Of a stretch of 64,000 bases of DNA, positions 9,071 to 17,772 are shown one piece after another (positions within the stretch are counted from its first letter, which is position 1; each line of letters opens with the position of its first letter). Source of the stretch: Peribacillus kribbensis DSM 17871 (GTDB lineage: Bacteria > Bacillota > Bacilli > Bacillales > DSM-1321); contig NZ_KE387245.1 of assembly GCF_000430765.1 (NCBI RefSeq), positions 1 through 64,000 of the forward strand. Reading direction: 5' to 3'. The notes beneath the pieces were generated by a model. The model made no database searches and was not told the DNA's origin. It saw nothing but the letters and a program-made list of their open reading frames with translations. The position numbers were made by a program, and so were the translations under genes.

Positions 9071-9237
9071 TATCATCCAGTCCTTTCCAGGTTTACGAAA
9101 CTCATAATTACTACAATGATACACTGAGTTTCTTTTTATAGCTACCAGGGATAGGGACCAGCGCCAAATCCAAAACCAGGAATAACTGTCCTATGATTGG
9201 GTAAAGAATCCTATATACAGGAAGGGAGAGACACTGA

Positions 9238-9690
9238 GTGAAGAGACTGCCAATCCTTCTTTTGATCATTTTTGCGCTGGCGATCCCGGACATGGCCGGA
9301 GCGAAGAGCTTCAGTGGAGGAAAATCATCCAGCCGGAGCTATTCAGGGCACAGCCCGTCAGTAACGTATCCATCCAGAAGCCGTACTCCATATAACGGAA
9401 ATTACAACTCGGGTTATAAAAGTCCATCGAATCACATAACCCGAGGAAATACTTCCAGGTCTCAGACCCAGCAGTCATCTAGGACCGGAGGGTTATTTTC
9501 ACATGCTGCCGCTTTTGGAGCAGGAGCATTATTTGGACATATGCTGCATCCTTTCGGAGGAAGCTATTATGGAATGAATGGATTCGGATCCTATGGGTTT
9601 TCTTTCTGGGGACTCATAATTGATTTCGTACTTATTTTTGTGGTTATTCGATTAATCAGGGGAATTTTCTCAAGAAACAGAAGGTACTAA
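9238..9690 (+). CDS. Secreted or membrane Ser/Gly/Tyr-rich small protein
   Basis: A GTG start at 9238 follows GGAAGGGAG. Of 150 residues, the first 22 form a signal peptide (LPILLLIIFALAIP...AGA). A low-complexity stretch rich in Ser, Tyr, Gly, Asn and Arg runs to about residue 83, then a Gly/Phe-rich region, a membrane segment at about 122-141 and a basic tail (RGIFSRNRRY). This architecture resembles small membrane proteins with an RNA-like disordered segment. The family is not recognised. It is followed after 10 bp by the YxcD-like gene, so the two are probably co-transcribed. Confidence 0.75.
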   Translation: MKRLPILLLIIFALAIPDMAGAKSFSGGKSSSRSYSGHSPSVTYPSRSRTPYNGNYNSGYKSPSNHITRGNTSRSQTQQSSRTGGLFSHAAAFGAGALFGHMLHPFGGSYYGMNGFGSYGFSFWGLIIDFVLIFVVIRLIRGIFSRNRRY

Positions 9691-9700
9691 GGAGAATGGT

Positions 9701-9997
9701 ATGATACTGCTATTAAGTGAACAAGACATCGCAGACAGTATATGTGTATATGTTTCCATGCAGGAGGCAATTGGCCCGGAGAGCGTTCGGGTCAATCTGC
9801 AATATCAGGAGGGGTTTGGTTTTTCAGCGATGGTGACAACTCCTGGCGGGAGCCGTTCAATCTCCGAACAGGAAATGATTGATTCCATTGCTGTCTATCT
9901 CCAGGAATATCATAGTTTTATTCCGGAACGACTTTTCATCGATCTGTCCTTTACAGAAAAGGATGGAATCGGAGCATCCGTGCAGGTAACCGGATAG
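9701..9997 (+). CDS. YxcD-family protein (DUF2653)
   Basis: The 98-residue protein resembles B. subtilis YxcD, a DUF2653 member. It has two internally similar halves: LSEQDIADSICVYVSMQEAIGPESVRVNL at the N-terminus and ISEQEMIDSIAVYLQEYHSFIPERLFIDL near residues 52-80. The repeat suggests an ancient duplication of an alpha-beta unit. The start is supported by a GGAG just upstream. Function is unknown. Confidence 0.8.
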   Translation: MILLLSEQDIADSICVYVSMQEAIGPESVRVNLQYQEGFGFSAMVTTPGGSRSISEQEMIDSIAVYLQEYHSFIPERLFIDLSFTEKDGIGASVQVTG

Positions 9998-10008
9998 TAT
10001 GCTTAAGG

Positions 10009-10087
10009 GGCTGCCTATATGAAGGAACCAGTCAACCACTATACAGCGCGGTTAGCGGGGGCCCAATTTTAGAGGCAGCCTTTTCTT
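10009..10087 (+). terminator. Terminator with long loop after the YxcD-like gene
   Basis: GGCTGCCT at 10009-10016 pairs with AGGCAGCC at 10073-10080, followed by TTTTCTTCTTT. Confidence 0.65.
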
Positions 10088-10089
10088 CT

Positions 10090-10296
10090 TTATTCGCTTT
10101 CGGACCAGTCAGAAAATAGTCCTGTGCCGTTACAGCCGGGGCATTCGTACATATTTGCATAGTAAAACTCGTGGGCACCATACGGGTTAAAGCCTCTGCC
10201 CCTGCAGTCCGGGCAGGTACCGTTTTCTTCCATCGAAGAGAGAAATTTTGCCTGCCTTGCTGTTGTCCATGCGGATATCGCGCTGAATAGACCCAT
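10090..10296 (-). CDS. Small DnaJ-type zinc-finger protein (CxxCxGxG)
   Basis: From the ATG at 10296 (AGGTG about 7 bases upstream) the protein has 68 residues. It contains two CxxCxGxG-like motifs, CPDCRGRGF and CPGCNGTGLF, spaced as in one zinc-binding unit of the DnaJ cysteine-rich domain. There is no J-domain. It is probably a small zinc-binding protein; partners are unknown. Confidence 0.75.
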   Translation of the reverse strand: MGLFSAISAWTTARQAKFLSSMEENGTCPDCRGRGFNPYGAHEFYYANMYECPGCNGTGLFSDWSESE

Positions 10297-10422
10297 CGCA
10301 CTCACCTCTTTTTACTTATTATTGGTAAAAGAACGAGGATTTATTACTGACATTTTATTTCTCAGGCAGTATTTTAGTGCAAATCGATTTTCATCGATCA
10401 TGGAGACAGAGGAAAAGCGGTT

Positions 10423-10548
10423 TTATTTTTTCTTTTTTAGCTCTTTTCGATTAAAGGCAAAATAAATGAGAAATGGACTGCTTAGGATCAATAGGATTTC
10501 TATAGCAGTTAAAAGTTCTTCTAGAATGCCTTTGATTAATTCGTTCAT
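10423..10548 (-). CDS. Small single-pass membrane protein (41 aa)
   Basis: The frame begins MNELIKGILEELL and continues into a hydrophobic segment (EILLILSSPFLIYFAF) and a lysine-rich tail. AGGTGA lies six bases before the ATG. This is the usual form of a small membrane protein with its tail in the cytoplasm. No homologue is recognised. Confidence 0.55.
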   Translation of the reverse strand: MNELIKGILEELLTAIEILLILSSPFLIYFAFNRKELKKKK

Positions 10549-11179
10549 GGTTTTTCACCTGTGTGTTGTGACATTTTATAGGAAGTAAACTCTTTATATT
10601 TTTATACTTCTCTTTTTTAATGTGAAGCAAATAGGGCAGGATGTAAAGAATTTACTTGCTGGCAAAAACGGGAAGTGGGCTGTTCTTTCTGTGCGCCGCT
10701 CATTTAAAAGCCGCCTGGATACCAGACATGTTATGGAACATACTTTTTTTCACATTAGAGAGGTGCTTCCTATTTTAAACGATCCAGCCTTTTTGTAACT
10801 GCAGCTCCCTGCACATACTTCTTATCGCTTCTATTATATTCTGATTTTAAGGAAAGTAGGTAATTTTATTATCAGGGGAAGTATGTTTTATTTCTGAGTA
10901 GTCATTTAAGAAGAGAGAGACCCAATTCAGTGCCTTTCTCAAAAATGTTACGTTCTTTTGGCTGCCCGTCTTATTCTATAAATGACAAATCCACTTTCCG
11001 GTAGTGTCGGCATACGTTTCAGGCTGAAAGTTAAGTCCTGGTTCGGGGCAGGTGAGTACCCTCATACTCATTCACTCTCCCCCTCTTCGGCCAAATTCTC
11101 TTCTTATGCTATTTACCCAAACTTCGATACTCCTAGCACAAATTTAAAAGAATTCATAAGAGAGTATGAATACCTTTTT
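10549..11179. other. Intergenic region with no convincing gene
   Basis: The stretch is AT-rich and has stop codons in all frames at short intervals. No tRNA, terminator or repeat was found. Because it precedes a degraded oxidoreductase tail it may be the eroded body of that gene or neighbours. Confidence 0.5.
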
Positions 11180-11310
11180 TTACAAAGCCCCTTCTCTAAT
11201 ATCGGCTACTGTGACGGTTCCACCGGTTTCAACTGATTGTGCGGCCTCCTTTATGATTTGCATGGCCGCAATGCCATCGTTTAAACCGGCTCCCCCTTGG
11301 AGGAACCCGC
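11180..11310 (-). pseudogene. C-terminal remnant of a Gfo/Idh/MocA-type oxidoreductase
   Basis: On the minus strand the frame reads GAGLNDGIAAMQIIKEAAQS then VETGGTVTVADIREGAL and stops at 11180-11182. The pattern NDG..AM.II.EA..S.ETG.TV is the usual C-terminus of Gfo/Idh/MocA dehydrogenases. No matching NAD-binding N-terminal part lies upstream, so this is a leftover fragment. Confidence 0.7.
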
Positions 11311-11420
11311 TCTTCCTTTGAAGAATCGGTACGTTCCAAAAAAGGCATTATGTAATTTAAAATTGAAACTCCTGACTCCTTCATCAGGGCTTTCGAATAA
11401 TTTGTGAAATTTTTTAAATA

Positions 11421-11506
11421 AAAAAACTGTCTCATATAAAGGAATTCAGACCCTCCTGCAGATATATTCTGCAGGAAGAGTATGATTTCCTTGAGACAGC
11501 TTTTTT
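11421..11506. terminator. Terminator, long imperfect hairpin
   Basis: AAAAAACTGTCTCA pairs with TGAGACAGCTTTTTT. An inner stem is formed by CCTGCAGA/TCTGCAGG. It can serve transcription from either side. Confidence 0.7.
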
Positions 11507-11515
11507 ACCAATGTA

Positions 11516-11683
11516 TTATACGAACTCAAGAACTCGAGCCTGCTGGGAGTGCAGGTCTTTTAATTCCCGGTCATCGAGGTTATATAAATCTTCTTCCATA
11601 AACCTATTAGAACTTTCAAGGATTTCCCTTTCCATGTTGAAGCGCTCTATATCCGACAAGAAATAATATTTTAAAACTAGCAT
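11516..11683 (-). CDS. Small acidic hypothetical protein (55 aa)
   Basis: The ATG at 11683 follows AAGGGGATAAAGGA. The protein begins MLVLKYYFLSDIERFNM and is rich in Glu, Asp and Leu with predicted helices (REILESSNRFMEEDLYNLDDRELKDLHSQQARVLEFV). A longer in-frame start at 11728 is less likely because it lacks a ribosome site. No family is recognised. Confidence 0.55.
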   Translation of the reverse strand: MLVLKYYFLSDIERFNMEREILESSNRFMEEDLYNLDDRELKDLHSQQARVLEFV

Positions 11684-11942
11684 TCCTTTATCCCCTTTTA
11701 CATGTGATTCTATTATAATATCGTCCAATGGCCCGAAATATTTAGCATAAAAGCCAATTTTATATTAAAATACCTTTTGATGTCAAATCATTCAGGGGTA
11801 TTTTTTTGAGGAAAAGGTGTGTGGTTAGGTGTTTGCGATATTCCCTGACTGCTGGAAGGGCTTTTAGGAAGGAACCTGAATCGAATGGAGGAATCTGATG
11901 GAAAATGCTAAACCTTTAGGACAAAATATATCTAAAAAATGT

Positions 11943-11974
11943 AAAGGCGTACAGAAAAAAATCTGAACGCCTTT
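11943..11974 (-). terminator. Terminator of the methionine aminopeptidase gene
   Basis: AAAGGCGT pairs with ACGCCTTT around a T/A-rich loop, downstream of the minus-strand aminopeptidase stop. Confidence 0.65.
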
Positions 11975-11987
11975 CTTCCATAACGTA

Positions 11988-12737
<750 letters not shown>

Positions 12738-12796
12738 TCACCTGCATGCTGTAAATTTTCTTCTTTTAGAAGTATATACTAACTCTTGTAAAAACA

Positions 12797-12830
12797 CTCA
12801 TCTCCTGTCTGGATGCCAGCAGGAGATGAG
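12797..12830 (-). terminator. Terminator after the yeeI gene
   Basis: CTCATCTCCTG and CAGGAGATGAG form an 11-bp stem just downstream of the minus-strand yeeI stop; the strong T run (GTTTTATTTA) is on the plus strand. Confidence 0.6.
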
Positions 12831-12840
12831 GTTTTATTTA

Positions 12841-13560
12841 TTATTCACCTAAATCGACATTGTGATAAACCTGGCGGACATCCTCCAGATCTTCAATCGC
12901 ATCAATCATTTTTTCGAATTGTGCCTGTGCATCCTCTGGAAGTGTAATATCGTTCTGGGCAAGCATGGTTAATTCCGCAACTGTAAATTCAGTCACACCT
13001 GCATTTTTAAAAGCTTCCTGTACTGCGTGGAACTGATCAGGTTCAGCGTAGACGATCACTGAATCATCTTCATCTATAATATCTCTGACATCTACATCTG
13101 CTTCCATAAGAAGTTCTAATGCTTCTTCAGCATTTTTATCGGCCACACCGATAACAGCTGTAGCATCAAACATATAAGAAACAGAACCTGAGACACCCAT
13201 GTTCCCGCCATTTTTACCGAATGCCGCACGTACATCGGATGCTGTGCGGTTTACATTGTTGGTCAGGGCATCGACAATCACCATTGATCCATTTGGACCG
13301 AAGCCTTCATAGCGAAGTTCATCATAACTTTCCTCGGATCCGCCCTTTGCTTTTTCGATGGCACGGTCAATGATGGTTTTAGGCACACTGTACGTTTTAG
13401 CGCGTTCCAGCACGATCCTTAAAGCCTGATTTGATTCAGGATTTGGCTCGCCCTGCTTGGCAGCCACATAGATTTCCCGGCCAAACTTCGCATAAACCCT
13501 GCTTGTATTTGCATCTTTGGATGCTTTTTTTTCTTTGATATTATTCCATTTGCGGCCCAT
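12841..13560 (-). CDS. yeeI: YebC/PmpR-family protein, YeeI type
   Basis: From the ATG at 13560 the protein has 239 residues and begins [20 protein letters not shown], typical of the Bacillus YeeI subgroup. Conserved family blocks are [38 protein letters not shown] and [17 protein letters not shown]. YebC-family members bind DNA as regulators or act on ribosomes stalled at proline runs; which applies here is not clear from sequence. An upstream in-frame start at 13581 adds seven unsupported residues. Confidence 0.92.
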   Translation of the reverse strand: MGRKWNNIKEKKASKDANTSRVYAKFGREIYVAAKQGEPNPESNQALRIVLERAKTYSVPKTIIDRAIEKAKGGSEESYDELRYEGFGPNGSMVIVDALTNNVNRTASDVRAAFGKNGGNMGVSGSVSYMFDATAVIGVADKNAEEALELLMEADVDVRDIIDEDDSVIVYAEPDQFHAVQEAFKNAGVTEFTVAELTMLAQNDITLPEDAQAQFEKMIDAIEDLEDVRQVYHNVDLGE

Positions 13561-13707
13561 ATTTTTTCCACTCTCTTTCAATCTTTAAATAAACATAATG
13601 TATAAAAAGAATACACCGTTCTCTGGTCTGTCCCCATAAAAGCGACAGTTTTACAGATAATATTATACCTCAATTGAACGATTTGTTAAGTATTTATGCT
13701 GAATCAC

Positions 13708-13745
13708 AAAAAAACTTACAAAGTTCTCCTCTGTAAGTTTTTTTA
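13708..13745 (-). terminator. Rho-independent terminator
   Basis: AAAAAAACTTACA pairs with TGTAAGTTTTTTT, with A and T tracts on both sides. It ends the V4R-STAS gene, whose stop is two bases away. Confidence 0.85.
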
Positions 13746-13746
13746 T

Positions 13747-14766
13747 TTAAACGATACTTTTTCCCATTTGGCCTAGTGCATAGTAGATTCCATGCTGGAG
13801 GGTCTGGAAGCATTCGAATTTGGAGAGCTGTATATCGGTCTGTGAAATGATCATTCCCAGCTCTGCGGAGATGCCAACAAGGATGGTTTCCGTTCCAATC
13901 AATCTTGCGGCTGATCCCAGCTTTTCAATAAGGCTTGCGGTATGATGGGTGATATCTCTATCAAGACCTGTTAGATCCAGTACAAGGTATTTCGCTTGAT
14001 AAGGCGGGAGATTATTCAGTGTTTTAACAATCAGTTCCTCTGATCGCTCCTCATCATATTGTCCAAGAAGAGGTACGACTACAACTCCATCGAGTACAGG
14101 TATAATTGGAGAGGATAATTTTTTGACCAGATCATTCAGTTCCCTTGTCTTCTCATCCACAAGAATTTCGAGCTGTCTGATGTGTTCCGATTCTCTTTTT
14201 CTTGACAGTTCATGAATGTTTTGCGATACGGTAACTTCTGAAGGAAAATACTCTACAATTGTGCAGTCATGGCCCTCAATCTGATGCTGGATGACTTTAT
14301 ACCAAATGTTCGTGTCAAATAGTCCGGTAAAGATTCCGGCGTAATGGGCTGGGAGAAAGTTTCCCCCAAGTTTTTTATTTTGAGCCAGGTTAATTTTATG
14401 CTCCCAGCTGTCAGTCAGCTCAACAAGCAGTGTTTTAGCTTCCGTATTCAACTCTTTAACGATTGTTTTTCCCCATCCGGCAGAAGCATATGTGTTCGTG
14501 ATTAAATCGGCCGCTTGGGATATATTTACGTTTTTTATCCCTCTGAAGTATTCACCCACTACCAGTCCTTGACGGAAACCAGTTGCTTCAAAAACTAATG
14601 TCGAAGCTTCCTCGCCTGAAATTTCTTCAATCGTATCAAAAAAGGTTTTCATGGCCGTATCGATCCAAAAAAGCACGGCATCCTGCCCTTCAAATAAAAA
14701 CTGTCCCTTCTTGGTATTCCATTCAAATTGAAGTCCATCTACATTGATTTTTGGTTTTTGATCCAT
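13747..14766 (-). CDS. V4R-like sensor domain fused to a STAS domain
   Basis: Of 339 residues, about 1-185 look like a V4R/XylR-N small-molecule-binding domain, with a late motif (NFLPAHYAGIFTGLFDTN...CTIVEYFP) at the place of the V4R core. A short helical linker (HELSRKRESEHIRQLEILVDEKTRELNDL) leads to a C-terminal STAS domain (about 225-335: IPVLDGVVVVPLLGQYDEE, YLVLDLTGLDRDI, GISAEL). This is an RsbR-like plan with an unusual sensor. RsbR paralogues with other N-termini occur at 35592 and 54355, so it may be a stressosome input protein. A typical Thr/Ser phosphosite (DITGVPxVDT) is altered to DLTGLDRDITHHT. Confidence 0.8.
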   Translation of the reverse strand: MDQKPKINVDGLQFEWNTKKGQFLFEGQDAVLFWIDTAMKTFFDTIEEISGEEASTLVFEATGFRQGLVVGEYFRGIKNVNISQAADLITNTYASAGWGKTIVKELNTEAKTLLVELTDSWEHKINLAQNKKLGGNFLPAHYAGIFTGLFDTNIWYKVIQHQIEGHDCTIVEYFPSEVTVSQNIHELSRKRESEHIRQLEILVDEKTRELNDLVKKLSSPIIPVLDGVVVVPLLGQYDEERSEELIVKTLNNLPPYQAKYLVLDLTGLDRDITHHTASLIEKLGSAARLIGTETILVGISAELGMIISQTDIQLSKFECFQTLQHGIYYALGQMGKSIV

Positions 14767-14945
14767 GTAATTGTTCCTTTCGTTCTGTCCAATAATTTTC
14801 CCACCCCATTATATAAAAATTAAATAAGGGAAGTCCAATAAAGAACATTAGTACTACACTTACAGTCCGTGATATCATTCGGAAAATCCCTGATCAGTAC
14901 TGGAAGATCATACGCTTCTCCTGATCACTGAGCTAATTCAAAACC

Positions 14946-16340
14946 TCAGATGAAGGATTTCAAGGTTTGAACGGCCTGCTCGATATCCTGCTGGTCCATG
15001 GTTCTCACATCCATCAGCAGCTTATCCTGTTTTATCCTGGCAATAATAGGAGGATCGCTCAGCCTTAACTTTAAATGGAGTTCATCGGCAGAATGCGATG
15101 GGTGTCTTATCGCAGCTGCAAATGTCTCGATTTCAACTCCCGGCATTGTCCCTCCTCCAATAGCACTGGCTTCCTTGAGGATCACACAGCTATACCCGGC
15201 TTCTTGTAAACGGCTTGTCAGATTATCTGCTCTTTTCCTTAATTCTTCCCCTTCTGTCAATAAATCCGTCAGCAGAGGATTTTTTTTATCTGCGTTTCCC
15301 TTTAAGTAATCCACCAGGGTCGCTTCCAATGCGGCAAGAGTCATTTTATCCAGTCTCAATACCCGCGCCAGCTGATGCTTTTTTAACTGATCAATATACA
15401 TTTTTTTGCCTGCAATGATTCCTGCCTGCGGTCCTCCCAGAAGCTTATCTCCGCTGAAGGAAACCAGATCGGCTCCATCTTCCAGCACTTTTGTGACAAG
15501 AGGCTCATCCCCTATTCCCTGCTGTTCAAGATCAAAAAGGACTCCGCTTCCCAGATCTTCGTAGAAAATGATCTCTTTCTTTCTGGCAAGACCAGCCAGC
15601 TCTTTGGTGGACACAGACTCTGTGAATCCGATGATTTTAAAATTTGATGTATGTACCTTCATGATGAGAGCTGTTTGTTCGGAAACAGCATGTTCATAAT
15701 CGGACAGCCGGGTCTTATTTGTAGTCCCAACCTCGACAAGGTCCGCCCCGCTTTCCTCCATAATCGAAGATACCCGGAAGGACCCTCCTATTTCAACAAG
15801 CTGGCCCCTTGAGACAATAACCTCTTGTTCCCTCCCGAGTGCTCTCAGGATCAAAAATACGGCTGCAGCATTATTATTGACAGCCATCGCGGCCTCTGCC
15901 CCTGTAAGGTCACAGATCCACTTTTCAATATGTTCATGGCGCGAACCTCTCTTTCCGGTTTCCAGATTATACTCCAGATTCGAATAAGAGCCGGCGATTC
16001 TGATCATGTGGTCCAATGCAGCAGAGCTTAATCTGGCCCTTCCCAAATTGGTGTGCAGAAGGGTTCCTGTTGCATTTATCACACGTTTTAAACGGTAGTC
16101 ATATTGTTTTGTTATCCTTTGTTCTGTTCTCCTGAAAATTTCCTGAATAAAAGCCGGTGATTCAGGTGCATGCCCGGTCCAGCTTCCGCTTATAAGCTGT
16201 CCTCGGATTTCCTGCAGTACTTCTTTTATGTATGCTGTGAGAGTTGCGGTACTTAGTCCACTCTCACTCATCAGTCTTGTAAATTTCCCATGCTTCTGCA
16301 GTTCATGCACAGGCGGGATGGATCGTACGTGCGAATTCAC
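14946..16340 (-). CDS. selA: L-seryl-tRNA(Sec) selenium transferase SelA
   Basis: SelA converts seryl-tRNA(Sec) to selenocysteinyl-tRNA(Sec) with selenophosphate and pyridoxal phosphate. Family blocks present are RAIPPVHEL-like RSIPPVHEL, INATGTLLHTNLGRARL, NNNAAAVFLIL, and FSGDKLLGGPQAG, where the Lys (residue 299) holds PLP. A GTG at 16340 with GGAGG six bases upstream is preferred over the ATG at 16358, which lies on top of that ribosome site; this gives 464 residues. No selB or tRNA(Sec) gene follows, unlike the usual selAB arrangement. The nearby selD and SelW-like gene confirm selenium use. Confidence 0.94.
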   Translation of the reverse strand: MNSHVRSIPPVHELQKHGKFTRLMSESGLSTATLTAYIKEVLQEIRGQLISGSWTGHAPESPAFIQEIFRRTEQRITKQYDYRLKRVINATGTLLHTNLGRARLSSAALDHMIRIAGSYSNLEYNLETGKRGSRHEHIEKWICDLTGAEAAMAVNNNAAAVFLILRALGREQEVIVSRGQLVEIGGSFRVSSIMEESGADLVEVGTTNKTRLSDYEHAVSEQTALIMKVHTSNFKIIGFTESVSTKELAGLARKKEIIFYEDLGSGVLFDLEQQGIGDEPLVTKVLEDGADLVSFSGDKLLGGPQAGIIAGKKMYIDQLKKHQLARVLRLDKMTLAALEATLVDYLKGNADKKNPLLTDLLTEGEELRKRADNLTSRLQEAGYSCVILKEASAIGGGTMPGVEIETFAAAIRHPSHSADELHLKLRLSDPPIIARIKQDKLLMDVRTMDQQDIEQAVQTLKSFI

Positions 16341-16432
16341 GAGATGCCTCCGTTTCATAAAATTTTATTCATTATAGCATAGATGCTTTAAATGGAATAA
16401 CGTGTATAAATTCATGAAAAAGGAGTGATCGT

Positions 16433-16744
16433 ATGAAAGTTGACCGTTCCTTTGAATCCTGGCTTGAAATGAGAACTTTCGATCCCTTTACGAATTACCT
16501 GGATTTCTCGGCTTTCCGCATAGATCTTTACAAGACCACAGATGGATATTTAGTGGAAGCGGTACTGGAAGAAGCGGATATCAAAGAATATAAGCTGACG
16601 GTAAAAGATGCGGAACTTTCTATTCAGTTTCTTAGGGAGGATGAAATTCTCGAACGAAAAGTATACTTCCCTGAATCGATCTTATTCAAACCTATTCAGG
16701 CATCTTTAAAAAATAGTATTATTGAAGTGAGGATATTCACTTAG
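16433..16744 (+). CDS. Hsp20/alpha-crystallin-like protein
   Basis: The 103-residue protein has the beta-sandwich pattern of small heat-shock proteins: FRIDLYKTTDGYLVEAVLEEADIKEYKLTVKDAELSI resembles the family's start, with a weak C-terminal match (PIQASLKNSIIEVRI for A.l.nGvL.V.i). The N-terminal oligomerisation arm and the C-terminal IxI tail are short or missing. The similarity is modest. It may form an operon with the VOC gene 18 bp downstream. Confidence 0.65.
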   Translation: MKVDRSFESWLEMRTFDPFTNYLDFSAFRIDLYKTTDGYLVEAVLEEADIKEYKLTVKDAELSIQFLREDEILERKVYFPESILFKPIQASLKNSIIEVRIFT

Positions 16745-16762
16745 GAAGGGAAGTACTAAAGA

Positions 16763-17155
16763 ATGCTCCATCATATCGAATTGAATGTTTCCAGTTTATC
16801 AGCTTCCAAGCAGTTCTGGGGCTGGCTTTTGGAGGAGCTGGGGTATGAATGGTATCAGGAATGGGATGCAGGAGTAAGTTTACGATATGGGTCTACGTAT
16901 ATTGTATTTGTTCAAACGAGACAGGAACATCTTGATCCTTCTTTCCACAGAGCCAAAACCGGGCTGAATCATCTGGCATTCTCTGCAAAGTCCCGGGAAC
17001 AAATTGACTTCATAACCAATCAGCTTAAGCAAAAAGGATATACCATTTTGTACGAAGACAGACATCCACATGCCGGCGGTCCGGGTCACTATGCAGTCTT
17101 TTGTGAGGATCCCGACAGGATAAAAGTTGAGGTAGTCGCCCCTGTTGGATCTTGA
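16763..17155 (+). CDS. VOC-fold protein (glyoxalase/bleomycin resistance family)
   Basis: The 130-residue protein has one VOC domain pair: MLHHIELNVSSLSASKQFWGWLLEELGY at the N-terminus, GLNHLAFSAKSREQIDFI in the middle and a late YYAVFCEDPDRIKVEVV-like end (HYAVFCEDPDRIKVEVV). The possible metal ligands are His4, a His in NHLAF and the Glu of KVEVV. Substrate is unknown. Confidence 0.85.
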   Translation: MLHHIELNVSSLSASKQFWGWLLEELGYEWYQEWDAGVSLRYGSTYIVFVQTRQEHLDPSFHRAKTGLNHLAFSAKSREQIDFITNQLKQKGYTILYEDRHPHAGGPGHYAVFCEDPDRIKVEVVAPVGS

Positions 17156-17253
17156 AGGCTGCTTGTCTTGTATAGACTGCACGGTAAGACTTTTTCTATA
17201 ATGAAGGACAGGATGAAACGATCACCCGTCCTTTATTATCATGATTATCAAAA

Positions 17254-17496
17254 TCAGCTCTTTAGTTCTTCTAACACGCTGATCATTTCATCAGAGCTTG
17301 GAAAGCGGCCTGTTTCTTTTTTGGAATAAAGAAGCTGTCCGTTGACCGTGACTTCAAAGATTCCTCCTGAACTTGGCACTAACTCTAACTTTGTAATATT
17401 ACCCCTGAAATGGCTAAAAAGGTCTTCTGCGAGACTCGCAGCTTTTGGTGAGTAATTTCACATCATGCAGAATTCTACTTTTACCTCAAATGCCAT
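17254..17496 (-). CDS. SelW-like (Rdx family) selenoprotein with in-frame UGA
   Basis: Reading TGA at 17458-17460 as selenocysteine gives an 80-residue protein that begins MAFEVKVEFCMMU and continues NYSPKAASLAEDLFSHFRGN. The CxxU redox motif at residues 10-13 sits at the end of the first strand, exactly as CxxC/CxxU in SelT/SelW/SelH (Rdx) proteins. The later GGIFEVTVNGQLLYSKKETGRFPS matches the G.FEV..NG..iySK...GrFP block of the family. The ribosome site GGGGGTG precedes the ATG. Without recoding only a 12-residue peptide would be made. A hairpin lies 16 bases after the UGA. The neighbours selA and selD support selenocysteine use. The role is probably thiol/selenol redox, by family. Confidence 0.9.
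17427..17441 (-). promoter_or_regulatory. Candidate SECIS hairpin of the SelW-like gene
   Basis: On the minus strand CTGCG-AGTCT-CGCAG forms a 5-bp stem with a 5-base loop containing G and U. It starts 17 bases after the UGA, within the usual distance for bacterial SECIS elements recognised by SelB. It is part of the coding sequence (Ala-Ala-Ser-Leu-Ala). Confidence 0.7.
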
Positions 17497-17772
17497 CTGC
17501 TTGCACCCCCGTTTTTACTTCTGTATTTCACTATCATACCCAATTTCACGATAAGTTGACAATTAAAAAACAAGGCAGCACGATCGGTACGGTTTGCAGC
17601 TAGAATTTTTAAAAAGAAAGAAATAGATAACCAGGCGATTATAAAAATATGGCCTTCATTCTAAGTATGGAGGCCTATAATTTGAGATAGAAAGAAGACA
17701 TGCTATTTTTTTGGTATTTGTCTTCGTACATAGTATAATCTATAAGAAATGTTTGAATTGGAGGTGCAATGG

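Noticed and set aside
14767-14945. tRNA(Sec) gene near selA
   Set aside because: No cloverleaf with TCA anticodon or long variable arm was found here or in the gaps around selD.
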